Source: an uncultured Bacilli bacterium | GTDB lineage: Bacteria; Bacillota_I; Bacilli_A; RF39; UBA660 | Direction of reading: 5' to 3' | Assembly: GCA_947589695.1 (NCBI GenBank) | Contig: CANQBY010000035.1 | Span: forward strand, 1-9,720 | Length of the DNA: 9,720 bases | In this document: one piece after another, positions 1 through 6,219 of the stretch | Position numbering within the stretch: position 1 is the stretch's first letter | How the letters are laid out: each line of letters begins with the position of its first letter | Program-made: the position numbers and the translations under genes | Notes under the pieces: model-generated | What the model was told of the DNA's origin: nothing | What the model saw: the letters and a program-made list of their open reading frames with translations, nothing else | The model's database searches: none

Positions 1-119
1 GTTTCAGTCATTGGATTATTCTCACTTTCTGCAGTTACTGGATTTTTAAAGTCTTGATTATAATCTTCAGTTTCGGTTACAGGATTATTCTCACTTTCAA
101 CTGTTACAGGGTTCTTGAA
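1..119 (-). repeat. 69-bp (23-residue) tandem repeat in the metallopeptidase tail
   Basis: Copy 1 occupies 51-119 and copy 2 occupies 1-50 before the window ends. The match is in phase, for example the shared string ggattattctcactttc starts at 13 and again at 82, exactly 69 bases apart. Each unit encodes FKNPVT-x-ESENNP-x-TETEDYNQD. The unit has an internal half-repeat of NPVT/NPMT followed by acidic residues. This looks like an extended acidic surface stalk or spacer. Copy number beyond the edge is unknown. Confidence 0.85.
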
Positions 120-683
120 AACATCTGTAGATTCAAATTCCATAATATTTTGATATCCTAACTCTTTTAATTTAGCATTATATTTATTTAGATATGGACG
201 TAATAATTCTTTATTTATAGCATATTCATAAATAGAAGCATAATTTCTTAAAGGCTCATAAACATCTGGGATACTTAAGTCAATATGATTTAAAGCTAGC
301 AAAAATAATTCTTCGCGAAACTCTTCCATATAATCAAGAGGTGGAATTTGACCAAAGTTTATAAGGGTATAATTGTAAGCATTCATTACTTCTAAAATAT
401 AATTTATATCAATAGTAGGATTTTCAGCTTTTAACTTATTGGCTAAAGCAGCAGGTCCTTCATAATTATATTCATGATAAGAAAAGTCAGTAATACTTAA
501 AAGATATTTTAAAACTTTATTAGTAAAATCATAACTATTAACATTTTCTAAATTACTAACAAAATAATCAGTTAAAGATTCATTAAGAGCTGTATATCTA
601 GAATCATTATTATAGACAATTTTATCATCTAATTGGCGATAGTAAACATGAGTTGCATGCCATAATTCATGATATAAATACCC
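1..683 (-). CDS. C-terminal part of a membrane-anchored putative zinc metallopeptidase, in the -1 frame; truncated by the window edge
   Basis: This frame is open for 227 codons from 683 to the window edge and continues the protein that starts at 1327. It opens GYLYHELWHATHV, which contains an HExxH zinc-binding motif. Counting from the 1327 start and assuming a -1 shift, the motif is residues 220-224. It is followed 26 residues later by Glu250 in ALNESLTDYF, the arrangement expected for a gluzincin third ligand. A helical, mostly hydrophilic stretch follows (about 260-400), then an acidic Asn/Pro/Thr repeat. No ATG, GTG or TTG start lies between the upstream in-frame TAA near 718 and the HELWH motif, so the catalytic motif cannot be translated independently. 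The enzyme would act outside the membrane, given the membrane segment encoded upstream. Its substrate is unknown and I cannot name the family beyond gluzincin-like. Either an indel broke the gene or the ribosome shifts frame at 683-689. Confidence 0.75.
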
Positions 684-1327
684 TTTGGGGCTTCTTTTAT
701 GTAACTTATTTTATTGGCGATAGCGTCATAAGCGCCACCAGCAGTATTATTAAAAACAGTTTTAAATTCTTCAGTGGTATATGCATTAGCTTCAAGAGTT
801 TTGACATTTTCATAAAAAATTCGTAAATCAGCTTTTTCATCACTTTGAGTTATAAAATCAAGGATTCTATGAAGAGCTTCTTTAACTAAAGGAGTTAATT
901 TAGAGTTATTATCTATAGTTTTAGATACTTCTTCTTTACTTACATTTTTATAATTTAAGACTTGATCTAAATCTTTAGAATTAGAAATAAAAACTTCCGG
1001 AAGTACTTCAGAATTAGAAATAGTTACAGCATTGTTGTCAACTTGAAAATTTAAAGCATGAGCAGTAGGTAGAGCATTTAAAGAGACAATAACTGCAAGA
1101 GCGGAGCTTGCTATTCTAACTTTTTCTTTAAATAGAAAATCTTTAATACTATAAAATTTAAAATCATTATTATTATAAATTTTATTTAGGTAAAGAAAAT
1201 CATCTAATTTGGGATAAACATATTCGTTATCTTTAGTTAATTCTAAAAAAGTTTTACGATTATTTTTATCCATAAAAATAGTAAATTTCTTGTTATTATA
1301 TTCAATACTAAATAATTTTTGATACAT
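629..1327 (-). CDS. N-terminal part of the same frameshifted putative membrane metallopeptidase
   Basis: The start is firm: ATG at 1327 follows GGAGAGG, which lies inside the end of the upstream gene, with one base between that stop and this ATG. Residues 1-66 are a polar, probably cytoplasmic domain rich in Lys, Asn and Tyr. Residues 69-92 form one hydrophobic segment ending ALPTAHA, which could be a membrane anchor or, less likely given its depth, a cleaved signal. Residues 93-215 are a hydrophilic extracytoplasmic region (N-out-of-reach, C-outside is inferred). After Lys215-Gly216 this frame gives only 16 unrelated-looking residues and a TAG at 629, while the overlapping -1 frame continues into HELWH. 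I therefore read this as the first 215 residues of a protein of at least 442 residues, not as a complete 232-residue gene. It should be co-transcribed and translationally coupled with the 1329-2153 gene. Confidence 0.8.
   Translation of the reverse strand: MYQKLFSIEYNNKKFTIFMDKNNRKTFLELTKDNEYVYPKLDDFLYLNKIYNNNDFKFYSIKDFLFKEKVRIASSALAVIVSLNALPTAHALNFQVDNNAVTISNSEVLPEVFISNSKDLDQVLNYKNVSKEEVSKTIDNNSKLTPLVKEALHRILDFITQSDEKADLRIFYENVKTLEANAYTTEEFKTVFNNTAGGAYDAIANKISYIKEAPKGIYIMNYGMQLMFTIAN
683..689 (-). other. Frame-change point; slippery-type heptamer C CCA AAG
   Basis: In the upstream frame the minus strand reads GCC CCA AAG GGT. The heptamer C-CCA-AAG fits the X XXY YYZ pattern of -1 ribosomal frameshift sites. 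Slipping back one base gives GGG TAT TTA TAT CAT GAA, which leads directly into the HExxH motif. The same result follows if one A or G has been lost from the runs CCCC-AAA-GGG, either in the genome or in the assembly. The sequence alone cannot decide between these. I see no convincing stable stem just downstream. Confidence 0.5.
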
Positions 1328-1328
1328 C

Positions 1329-2153
1329 TTAATCCTCTCCTTTATTTATTTCAGTTGAATACCAATAATAGCCAGTAGCATTTTTCTTAAAAGTATGTTT
1401 ATATTCTGTAAAATTAGTTAAATTATTTTCGAAATAGTTAATAACTTTATTTTCCCAATTGGGATCATTTACATCATAATCTAATTTTATTTCCTTTTTT
1501 GTATAGTAGTCTTGTAAGCTAGGCTGTAAGCCAGAGAAATCGGCAACTACTTCATATATGATTAAATCATTATTGGTAGCTTCATAATTAGTGATATGGC
1601 TTAACTTATCAAAATCGCCAACACAGTTGTTAACAATAAATTTATCATTTATAAAGTAATAACATGTACCTCCATCATAAGCGATATAATCATAAGTATG
1701 AGTACTATTCATAGTAATATTAGAAATATTGTACATTTTCTGTAACATTTTTAAAGCTTCATCTTTTTTTAAGGCCTCATATCCTTCTAAAGTTAAGCCA
1801 TCATCAATATTTAATGTTTCATCATAAAAGCAAGTATTGGGTTCACATTTGGCATATAAATAACCTAAAGCTCTCCCTAAAAGATATTCTTGCTTTATTT
1901 GATTTACATTTACTTTTTGATAACTATAAACATTCCCTTCTGTTTCAACATTATAAGGGATATAACTTAAATAATCTTTTAATTGGTCTTCAGTTAAAGA
2001 AATAGTTGGTTGCTTTTCGTCAGTTTGATTGGAATTTGTTTGATTATTATTTTCTTTTTTACTACTCATAACGATATAAGTAGCACCACTTGCAATAACC
2101 GCAACTAAAATTATAATTACCACGATTAAAATAGATTTTTCAGTTTGCTTCAT
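1329..2153 (-). CDS. Single-pass membrane protein of unknown function, paralogue A2
   Basis: This is a 274-residue protein starting at the ATG at 2153, preceded by an AGAGGAG ribosome-binding site. Residues 1-6 (MKQTEK) are basic, and 7-29 form a hydrophobic segment ending ASGATYIVM. There is no lipobox cysteine, so it is a signal anchor or a cleavable signal rather than a lipoprotein. Residues 30-50 are a polar Asn/Gln/Lys linker, and the rest is probably an extracytoplasmic domain with four Cys. It shares with the 4055-4894 protein the order LTxxxLxxYLSYxP (about 50-70), an LQKMYNISNI-like helix, NNDLIIYEV, and the C-terminal signature FTEYKHTFKK (from residue 248) and TGYYWYSTE. I do not recognise a named domain. 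It is the first gene of a unit with its own promoter at 2182-2210. The metallopeptidase starts one base after its stop, with its ribosome-binding site inside this gene's last codons. Confidence 0.85.
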   Translation of the reverse strand: MKQTEKSILIVVIIILVAVIASGATYIVMSSKKENNNQTNSNQTDEKQPTISLTEDQLKDYLSYIPYNVETEGNVYSYQKVNVNQIKQEYLLGRALGYLYAKCEPNTCFYDETLNIDDGLTLEGYEALKKDEALKMLQKMYNISNITMNSTHTYDYIAYDGGTCYYFINDKFIVNNCVGDFDKLSHITNYEATNNDLIIYEVVADFSGLQPSLQDYYTKKEIKLDYDVNDPNWENKVINYFENNLTNFTEYKHTFKKNATGYYWYSTEINKGED

Positions 2154-2181
2154 ATATAAACTCCTCTATCTTTTCAATTTT

Positions 2182-2210
2182 ATTCTAGCATATTAGTTTT
2201 AAAAATACAA
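2182..2210 (-). promoter_or_regulatory. Promoter of the A2-metallopeptidase unit
   Basis: On the minus strand, TTGTAT (2205-2210) and TAGAAT (2182-2187) are separated by 17 bases, with an extended -10 TGC just before TAGAAT. This is a good sigma-A type match. The ribosome-binding site and ATG (2153) lie shortly downstream. The same promoter recurs before A1 and B1. Confidence 0.75.
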
Positions 2211-2244
2211 TCAGCAATACTTAGCTTGACACAAATTTACATTT

Positions 2245-2270
2245 AAAAAGAACTATATTTATAGTTCTTG
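2245..2270 (-). terminator. Rho-independent terminator after paralogue B2
   Basis: On the minus strand the sequence is an almost perfect palindrome, AAGAACTAT-AAAT-ATAGTTCTT, followed by a T run. It starts 6 bases after the B2 stop codon, so it ends the B1-B2 unit. Confidence 0.85.
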
Positions 2271-2275
2271 GAAAA

Positions 2276-3106
2276 TTATGTTTGTTGACAAATACTGGTT
2301 ATTTTATAAGTGTTTATTACATCATAACTTAGTTTATTATTATTTATAGTATAGACTCTTTCTTCTAATACTCCATAATTTTGCTCGTTATAATCTTCGG
2401 GGATAATTGGAGCTAAATAATATATCTTATCATCTTTTATTTCAACTTGGATATTTCCTGATAGAGCATTTTCTAAGTTAATATTAAAAGTATTTTTATA
2501 AAAAGGATCAACATTGTTTTCAAATTCACAAGGATTATTTTCAAATCTAAGAATTTCAAAATAATCAGTTTTATCATTTGAAATAAAATTCAAATTATGA
2601 TCTAGAACATACATATAAAAATTATTTATAACTTCAACATTGTTTTCGTAAGATATTTCTTCTTCTTTAAATAACAATAATAAATAATTTTGGGAATCGG
2701 TTCCTTTAATAATTTTAAAATTATCTTCATTAAATAATTTTTTGACATTACTTATGGTAAGCATTTCTTCTTTGTTATCATCGTTATCATAATTATTTAA
2801 AAAAGCTACGATTTTATTATTATATTTACCTTCTATAAAATAATCATTATAGGTAAATTCAATAGAGATGTTTTTTTCATCACCATTTAATACAATATCA
2901 AATTCTTCAATTATTTTATTGGGTTCTTTTTTGACATTAGCAAGTTTAACATTGTCATTTAAGTTATTATTAGTTTCTGCGTTGGAATTATCCTTATTAG
3001 TTTTTTCTTCTTTATTACTCATAATGATATATGTGGCACCACTGGCAATAACCGCGACTAGAACTATAATTATGACGATTAAAATAGATTTTTCAATTTG
3101 TTTCAT
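2276..3106 (-). CDS. Single-pass membrane protein of unknown function, paralogue B2
   Basis: This 276-residue protein starts at the ATG at 3106 behind AAGAGGTG. The N-terminus MKQIEKSILIVIIIVLVAV and following ASGATYIIM (segment about 7-29) closely match A1 and A2, also at DNA level. The linker (30-55) is Asn/Lys/Glu rich. The ectodomain is of the B type: IIEEFDIVLNG, SNVKKLFNEDNF, IKGTDSQNYLLLLF, and near the C-terminus EERVYTINNNKLSY (from residue 248) then VINTYKI. It has two cysteines in the ectodomain (NPCEF and SICQQT). No catalytic motif or named domain is visible. It lies 15 bases after B1 with no promoter between them, so the two are co-transcribed from 3978-4006. It is probably exported and membrane-held; its role is unknown. 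Confidence 0.85.
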   Translation of the reverse strand: MKQIEKSILIVIIIVLVAVIASGATYIIMSNKEEKTNKDNSNAETNNNLNDNVKLANVKKEPNKIIEEFDIVLNGDEKNISIEFTYNDYFIEGKYNNKIVAFLNNYDNDDNKEEMLTISNVKKLFNEDNFKIIKGTDSQNYLLLLFKEEEISYENNVEVINNFYMYVLDHNLNFISNDKTDYFEILRFENNPCEFENNVDPFYKNTFNINLENALSGNIQVEIKDDKIYYLAPIIPEDYNEQNYGVLEERVYTINNNKLSYDVINTYKITSICQQT

Positions 3107-3121
3107 ATTGCACCTCTTTTT

Positions 3122-3949
3122 TTAATATTGCCCATAAATAGACTTGCTAATTTTATAGGTATTTATTACTTCATAACTTAGTTTATTATTATTAATTGTA
3201 TAGACTCTTTCTTCTACATAACCAATTGAGGTATTAGTATCCGAATTTATTTGATCTTGTAAATAATAAATTTGGTTGTTAGCAATTTTTACTTTAATAT
3301 TACACATATTATTGTAAAGATCAAAATTATCACACATCCCTAAATTATCTTCATAATATGGGTAAGTATTGTTTTCTAACTCCCAACCAACATGGTTATC
3401 TTTAATAATCATTTCATCAATCAATTTTAAATCATCATTAAAAATATATAAATTTCCAAAACTAGAATTTAAATCACTAGAGATATTGAAAGCAATAAGC
3501 AAATAATTTTTATTATCGCTTCCTTTTAGAAATTGAAAATTACTGGTATTTAATAAATTTTTGATATTATGAATATTAAAAAGATTAACTTCATCACTGA
3601 AATTTAAATCTAAAAATTCTTGATCATTAAATTTACCTTTTAAGGTATAAGCATGGTTATCATAATCTGCACCAGCATAATCTATCCAAGAAAACGTGGC
3701 AGTTAATTTTTTTTGTTTACCATTAATAATTATGTCATAATTCTCAATAATATCATTATTTGCTATAGAAGTATTAGTTAATTTAATAGAATCGGGATTA
3801 ATATTATCTGGTTCGGAATTATTTTCATTAATATTAGTATTTTTATTTTCAGTTTGATTACGCATTATAAAATAGGTAGTACCACTGGCAAGAACTGCCA
3901 CTACAAGAATAACTATTACTATTAAGATTGGTTTTTTAGTTCGTTGCAT
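3122..3949 (-). CDS. Single-pass membrane protein of unknown function, paralogue B1
   Basis: I choose the ATG at 3949, giving 275 residues. It follows GAGGGAG at good spacing and begins MQRTKKPILIVIVILVV, aligned with the paralogues' N-termini. The upstream in-frame ATG at 3973 would add eight residues that overlap the conserved leader and the ribosome-binding site. Residues 7-29 form the membrane segment; 30-55 are an Asn/Glu-rich linker. The B-type ectodomain has IIENYDIIINGK, HNIKNLLNTSNF, LKGSDNKNYLLIAF, and EERVYTINNNKLSY (from residue 246) then VINTYKI, matching B2 in the same order. Two Cys (GMCDNF and NNMCNI) may pair. It is the first gene of a two-gene unit with B2. Function is unknown. 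Confidence 0.85.
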   Translation of the reverse strand: MQRTKKPILIVIVILVVAVLASGTTYFIMRNQTENKNTNINENNSEPDNINPDSIKLTNTSIANNDIIENYDIIINGKQKKLTATFSWIDYAGADYDNHAYTLKGKFNDQEFLDLNFSDEVNLFNIHNIKNLLNTSNFQFLKGSDNKNYLLIAFNISSDLNSSFGNLYIFNDDLKLIDEMIIKDNHVGWELENNTYPYYEDNLGMCDNFDLYNNMCNIKVKIANNQIYYLQDQINSDTNTSIGYVEERVYTINNNKLSYEVINTYKISKSIYGQY

Positions 3950-3977
3950 TATAAACTCCCTCTTTCTTTTCAACTTT

Positions 3978-4006
3978 ATTCTAGCATATCAGTTTTTAAA
4001 ATACAA
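3978..4006 (-). promoter_or_regulatory. Promoter of the B1-B2 unit
   Basis: On the minus strand, TTGTAT (4001-4006), a 17-base spacer ending TGC, and TAGAAT (3978-3983). It is the same architecture as the A1 and A2 promoters and is followed by the B1 ribosome-binding site and ATG at 3949. Confidence 0.75.
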
Positions 4007-4040
4007 TTAGCAATACTTGACTTGACAGAAATTTACATTC

Positions 4041-4062
4041 AAAAAGAACTATTGCTAGTTCT
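4041..4062 (-). terminator. Rho-independent terminator overlapping the A1 stop codon
   Basis: The minus strand reads AGAACTA-GCAA-TAGTTCT followed by TTTT. The 5' arm includes the last sense codons and the first bases of the TAG stop (4055-4057) of the 4055-4894 gene, so termination and the coding end share sequence. Confidence 0.8.
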
Positions 4063-4894
4063 CTACTACTTCGGTACTATACCAATAATAACCGGTATCA
4101 CTCTTTTTAAAAGTATGTTTATATTCTGTAAAATTAGTTTTATTTTCTTTTAAAGTTTCTTCATTAGTTAAATCATTATTATAACTACAATAATCATCTA
4201 TTACAGTGTGAGGAAATATATATTGATAGTTATTTTGATAATCGCCTAAATAAGCAGGATGTTCACAGTTATTATCACCCATTTCTCCAGAATATAAATA
4301 GGCCGCAACTTCATAAATAACTAAATCATTATTGATAAGTTTATAATCATTAACATAACTTATATGATTATCTTCCCCTTCGGCGAGAGCAACATAACCA
4401 TAAAAATCACCATTATAATATTCAAATAGAGCATTTACAGTACTATAAGTACCTTCTAAAGTAGATAAATCAGAAGAAATAAAGTTTATATTATCAATAT
4501 TATATATTTCTTTTAATAAATTTTTAACAGAAGAACCAGAACATTTATAATCAAAATAAAAATCATAGCCAGGAATAGTATAGCCTTCTTCTTGGAAATC
4601 ATCTTTGGTCGTTAAAATTTGAAGAACATTATTTACTAAAGCCGTTTTATTTATTTTATCTAAATTATTGGGATTAAAATAAACTCCATTTTTTTGATTA
4701 TTATCGGTAAGTCCTACAATTCTTGGAACATAACTTAAATATTTAGTTAGTTCTTCTTTAGTTAAAGTAATGTTTTCTTCAACTGATTTATCTTCATTTT
4801 TAAGATTCATAAAGATATAAGTAGCACCACTGGCTAAAACCGCGACTAAAATGATAGCTAAGACAATTAAAACAGATTTTTCAATTTGTTTCAT
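4055..4894 (-). CDS. Single-pass membrane protein of unknown function, paralogue A1
   Basis: This 279-residue protein starts at the ATG at 4894 behind AGGAAGTG. MKQIEK is followed by a hydrophobic segment at about 7-29 (ending ASGATYIFM) with no lipobox, then a short acidic linker. The probable ectodomain is the A type: LTKEELTKYLSYVP near 44-57, a middle helix LLKEIYNIDNI, NNDLVIYEVAA, and the C-terminal signature FTEYKHTFKK (255-264) and TGYYWYSTE (267-275). Three cysteines lie in the ectodomain. It differs from A2 mainly between these landmarks, with extra Tyr/Asn-rich segments near the C-terminus. It is transcribed alone, from the promoter at 4920-4948 to the hairpin at 4041-4062. No enzymatic motif is visible, and I do not assign a function. 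Confidence 0.85.
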   Translation of the reverse strand: MKQIEKSVLIVLAIILVAVLASGATYIFMNLKNEDKSVEENITLTKEELTKYLSYVPRIVGLTDNNQKNGVYFNPNNLDKINKTALVNNVLQILTTKDDFQEEGYTIPGYDFYFDYKCSGSSVKNLLKEIYNIDNINFISSDLSTLEGTYSTVNALFEYYNGDFYGYVALAEGEDNHISYVNDYKLINNDLVIYEVAAYLYSGEMGDNNCEHPAYLGDYQNNYQYIFPHTVIDDYCSYNNDLTNEETLKENKTNFTEYKHTFKKSDTGYYWYSTEVVEN

Positions 4895-5000
4895 ATACCC
4901 ACTTCCTATTCTTGGCTTTATTCTAGCATATTAGTTCTTAAAATACAATTAGCAAAACTTAGCTTGACAATTATCTTACATAGAAAAAGAACTATTTTAC
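4895..5000 (-). repeat. Duplicated intergenic block, copy 3 (diverged)
   Basis: This is the most diverged copy of the block at 2156-2270. It keeps TAGTTCTTTTT, ATGTAA, TTGTCAAGCTAAG, TTGCTAATTGTATTTT and ATATGCTAGAATAAA. It differs in the ribosome-binding region and in the gap after ATGTAA. It lies between tyrS and A1, so its terminator arm belongs to the end of an unrelated housekeeping gene. Confidence 0.65.
4920..4948 (-). promoter_or_regulatory. Promoter of paralogue A1
   Basis: On the minus strand, TTGTAT (4943-4948), a 17-base spacer ending TGC, and TAGAAT (4920-4925). It is shared in sequence and geometry with the promoters at 2182-2210 and 3978-4006. Confidence 0.75.
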
Positions 5001-5024
5001 TAGTCCTAAATAATAGTTCTTTTT
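4984..5024 (-). terminator. Rho-independent terminator at the end of tyrS
   Basis: On the minus strand the arms AAAAAGAACTATT (5012-5024) and AATAGTTCTTTTT (4984-4996) flank a 15-base loop. The 5' arm and loop lie within the last codons of tyrS, and the 3' arm includes part of its TAG stop (4992-4994). The core GAACTA/TAGTTC recurs in the terminators at 2245 and 4041. Confidence 0.8.
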
Positions 5025-6218
5025 ACCTTTTTTAATTATTATAACTTTATTATCAATAGTATCTTTACTATCAACTAAATATTCTAAATCAGTTATTTTG
5101 TGATTATTTAAACTTATAGCACCAGCACTAATAAATTCGCGAGCTTCTCTTTTGCTGGAACAAATATGGTTATTTACTACAAAATCTACGATATTTGCAT
5201 TTAGATTAACATTAATATTAGGGACACCTTTTAAAGAATTAATAATATCGGTGCTGGAAAGTTCAGTTACTTTTTCACTAAAGAGACTTTCACTAATTTT
5301 AAGAGCTTTTTCATATTCAGCATGGCCATGTAAGAAAGTAATAACTTCTTCGGCAAGTTTTTTATGCGCGATTCTTTTTTCAGGGGCAGCTTGATGAATT
5401 TTTTCCAGTTCTTCGATTTCTTCTTTAGATAAGAAAGTTAATTTTTTTAAATAATCAATAACCATCTCATCTTCGGTATTAATAAAGAATTGATACATTT
5501 CATAACTACTAGTTTTATTAAGATCAAGCCATATAGCATTTCCTTCACTTTTACCAAATTTAGTACCATCTTTTTTAGTTATAAGAGGCATAGTAAAGGC
5601 ATAAGCTTCTTTACCAGTTTTTTTCCTTATTAAATCAATTCCGGCGGTAATATTCCCCCATTGATCTTGACCGGCCATCTGCATAACACAATTTTTATGT
5701 TCGAATAACCAAAGAAAATCTAGAGATTGCATAATCATATAACTAAATTCAGTATAAGTAATGCCTTCTTCTAATCTTCTTTTGATAATATCTTTATCTA
5801 ACATATAGTTAATACTGAAATATTTACCATAATCTCTTAAATAATCAATAAAATTAAGATTTTTACTCCAATCGTAATTATTTACTACTTCAAAGCCAAA
5901 GATTTTTTTAACTTGGTAAGTTAAAGCAGCAACGTTTTTTAAAACTTCTTCTTTAGATATCATGGCTCTTTCCGCGGTGGGTTTGGGATCCCCAATAAGA
6001 CCGGTTGCTCCTCCAATAAGTAAGATAGGATGATGGCCAGCTTTTTTAAGACGAGTAGCCATAAGAAAGCTTGAGAAATGGCCAATATGGAGAGAATCTC
6101 CAGTGGGGTCGGTACCAATATAAAATGTTAGACCACCTTTATTTAATAATTCTTCTAAATCAGGACTTGAGATATCTTTAATTAAGCCCCGCCATTTAAG
6201 TTCTTCAAAAAATGTCAT
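4992..6218 (-). CDS. tyrS: Tyrosyl-tRNA synthetase
   Basis: This cytoplasmic class I aminoacyl-tRNA synthetase joins tyrosine to tRNA-Tyr using ATP. Features of the 408-residue protein: Tyr33 in FYIGTDPTGDSLHIGHF with the HIGH motif at 44-47; the tyrosine-binding segment YMIMQSLDF (160-168); QDQWGN (184-189); and the KMSKS-type loop as KFGKS (220-224). A C-terminal S4-type RNA-binding domain (about 338-408) contains SSKREAREFISAGAISLN. The length is normal for a bacterial TyrRS. I choose the ATG at 6218, because it follows GGAGGGATAAT at the right spacing and begins MTFFEELKWRGLI as expected. The in-frame ATG at 6242 would add eight residues lying across the ribosome-binding site. It is coupled to the aminopeptidase with a 1-base gap. 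I see no T-box leader in front of the pair, so tyrosine-responsive control is not evident here. Confidence 0.97.
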   Translation of the reverse strand: MTFFEELKWRGLIKDISSPDLEELLNKGGLTFYIGTDPTGDSLHIGHFSSFLMATRLKKAGHHPILLIGGATGLIGDPKPTAERAMISKEEVLKNVAALTYQVKKIFGFEVVNNYDWSKNLNFIDYLRDYGKYFSINYMLDKDIIKRRLEEGITYTEFSYMIMQSLDFLWLFEHKNCVMQMAGQDQWGNITAGIDLIRKKTGKEAYAFTMPLITKKDGTKFGKSEGNAIWLDLNKTSSYEMYQFFINTEDEMVIDYLKKLTFLSKEEIEELEKIHQAAPEKRIAHKKLAEEVITFLHGHAEYEKALKISESLFSEKVTELSSTDIINSLKGVPNINVNLNANIVDFVVNNHICSSKREAREFISAGAISLNNHKITDLEYLVDSKDTIDNKVIIIKKGKKNYYLGLVK

Positions 6219-6219
6219 A

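Larger units (their letters stand above)
2156..2270 (-). repeat. Duplicated intergenic block, copy 1 (terminator plus promoter)
   Basis: This block, between the B2 stop and the A2 start, is nearly the same as 3951-4062 and similar to 4895-5000. Shared pieces in transcription order are a TAGTTCTTTTT terminator arm, ATGTAAAT, TGTCAAGCTAAG, TTGCT-AATTGTAT, and ATATGCTAGAATAAA. In copies 1 and 2 the ribosome-binding segment GAAAAGA-AGAGG-GAGTTTATA is also shared. Conservation extends well beyond the promoter boxes, which suggests either recent duplication or a regulator site just upstream of the -35. Confidence 0.75.
3951..4062 (-). repeat. Duplicated intergenic block, copy 2 (terminator plus promoter)
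   Basis: This is the second copy of the block described at 2156-2270. It differs by scattered substitutions, for example TCTGTCAAGTCAAG against TGTGTCAAGCTAAG, and has a shorter terminator stem. The left part overlaps the stop codon of paralogue A1. Confidence 0.75.

Noticed and set aside
1814..2005. Plus-strand open frame of 63 codons inside the A2 gene
   Set aside because: It is antisense to a well-supported gene with its own ribosome-binding site, promoter and paralogue; the translation is a low-complexity shadow.
2060..2153. Lipoprotein signal in the A/B paralogues
   Set aside because: No cysteine follows the hydrophobic segment; the end reads ASGATY or ASGTTY, so they are signal anchors or signal-peptidase-I type at most.
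2868..3125. Plus-strand open frame of 85 codons opposite B2, apparently hydrophobic
   Set aside because: Its hydrophobicity is the reverse-strand image of the B2 membrane segment and linker; no ribosome-binding or promoter support was seen.
3950..3973. Upstream ATG for paralogue B1, adding eight residues
   Set aside because: The extra codons coincide with the ribosome-binding site and the conserved leader; the internal ATG aligns with all three paralogues.
3944..4153. Plus-strand open frame of 69 codons across the B1 start and A1 end
   Set aside because: It crosses a promoter, a terminator and two gene ends on the other strand, all independently supported.
5152..5394. Plus-strand open frame of 80 codons opposite tyrS
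   Set aside because: It lies entirely antisense to the conserved S4 and linker region of tyrS.
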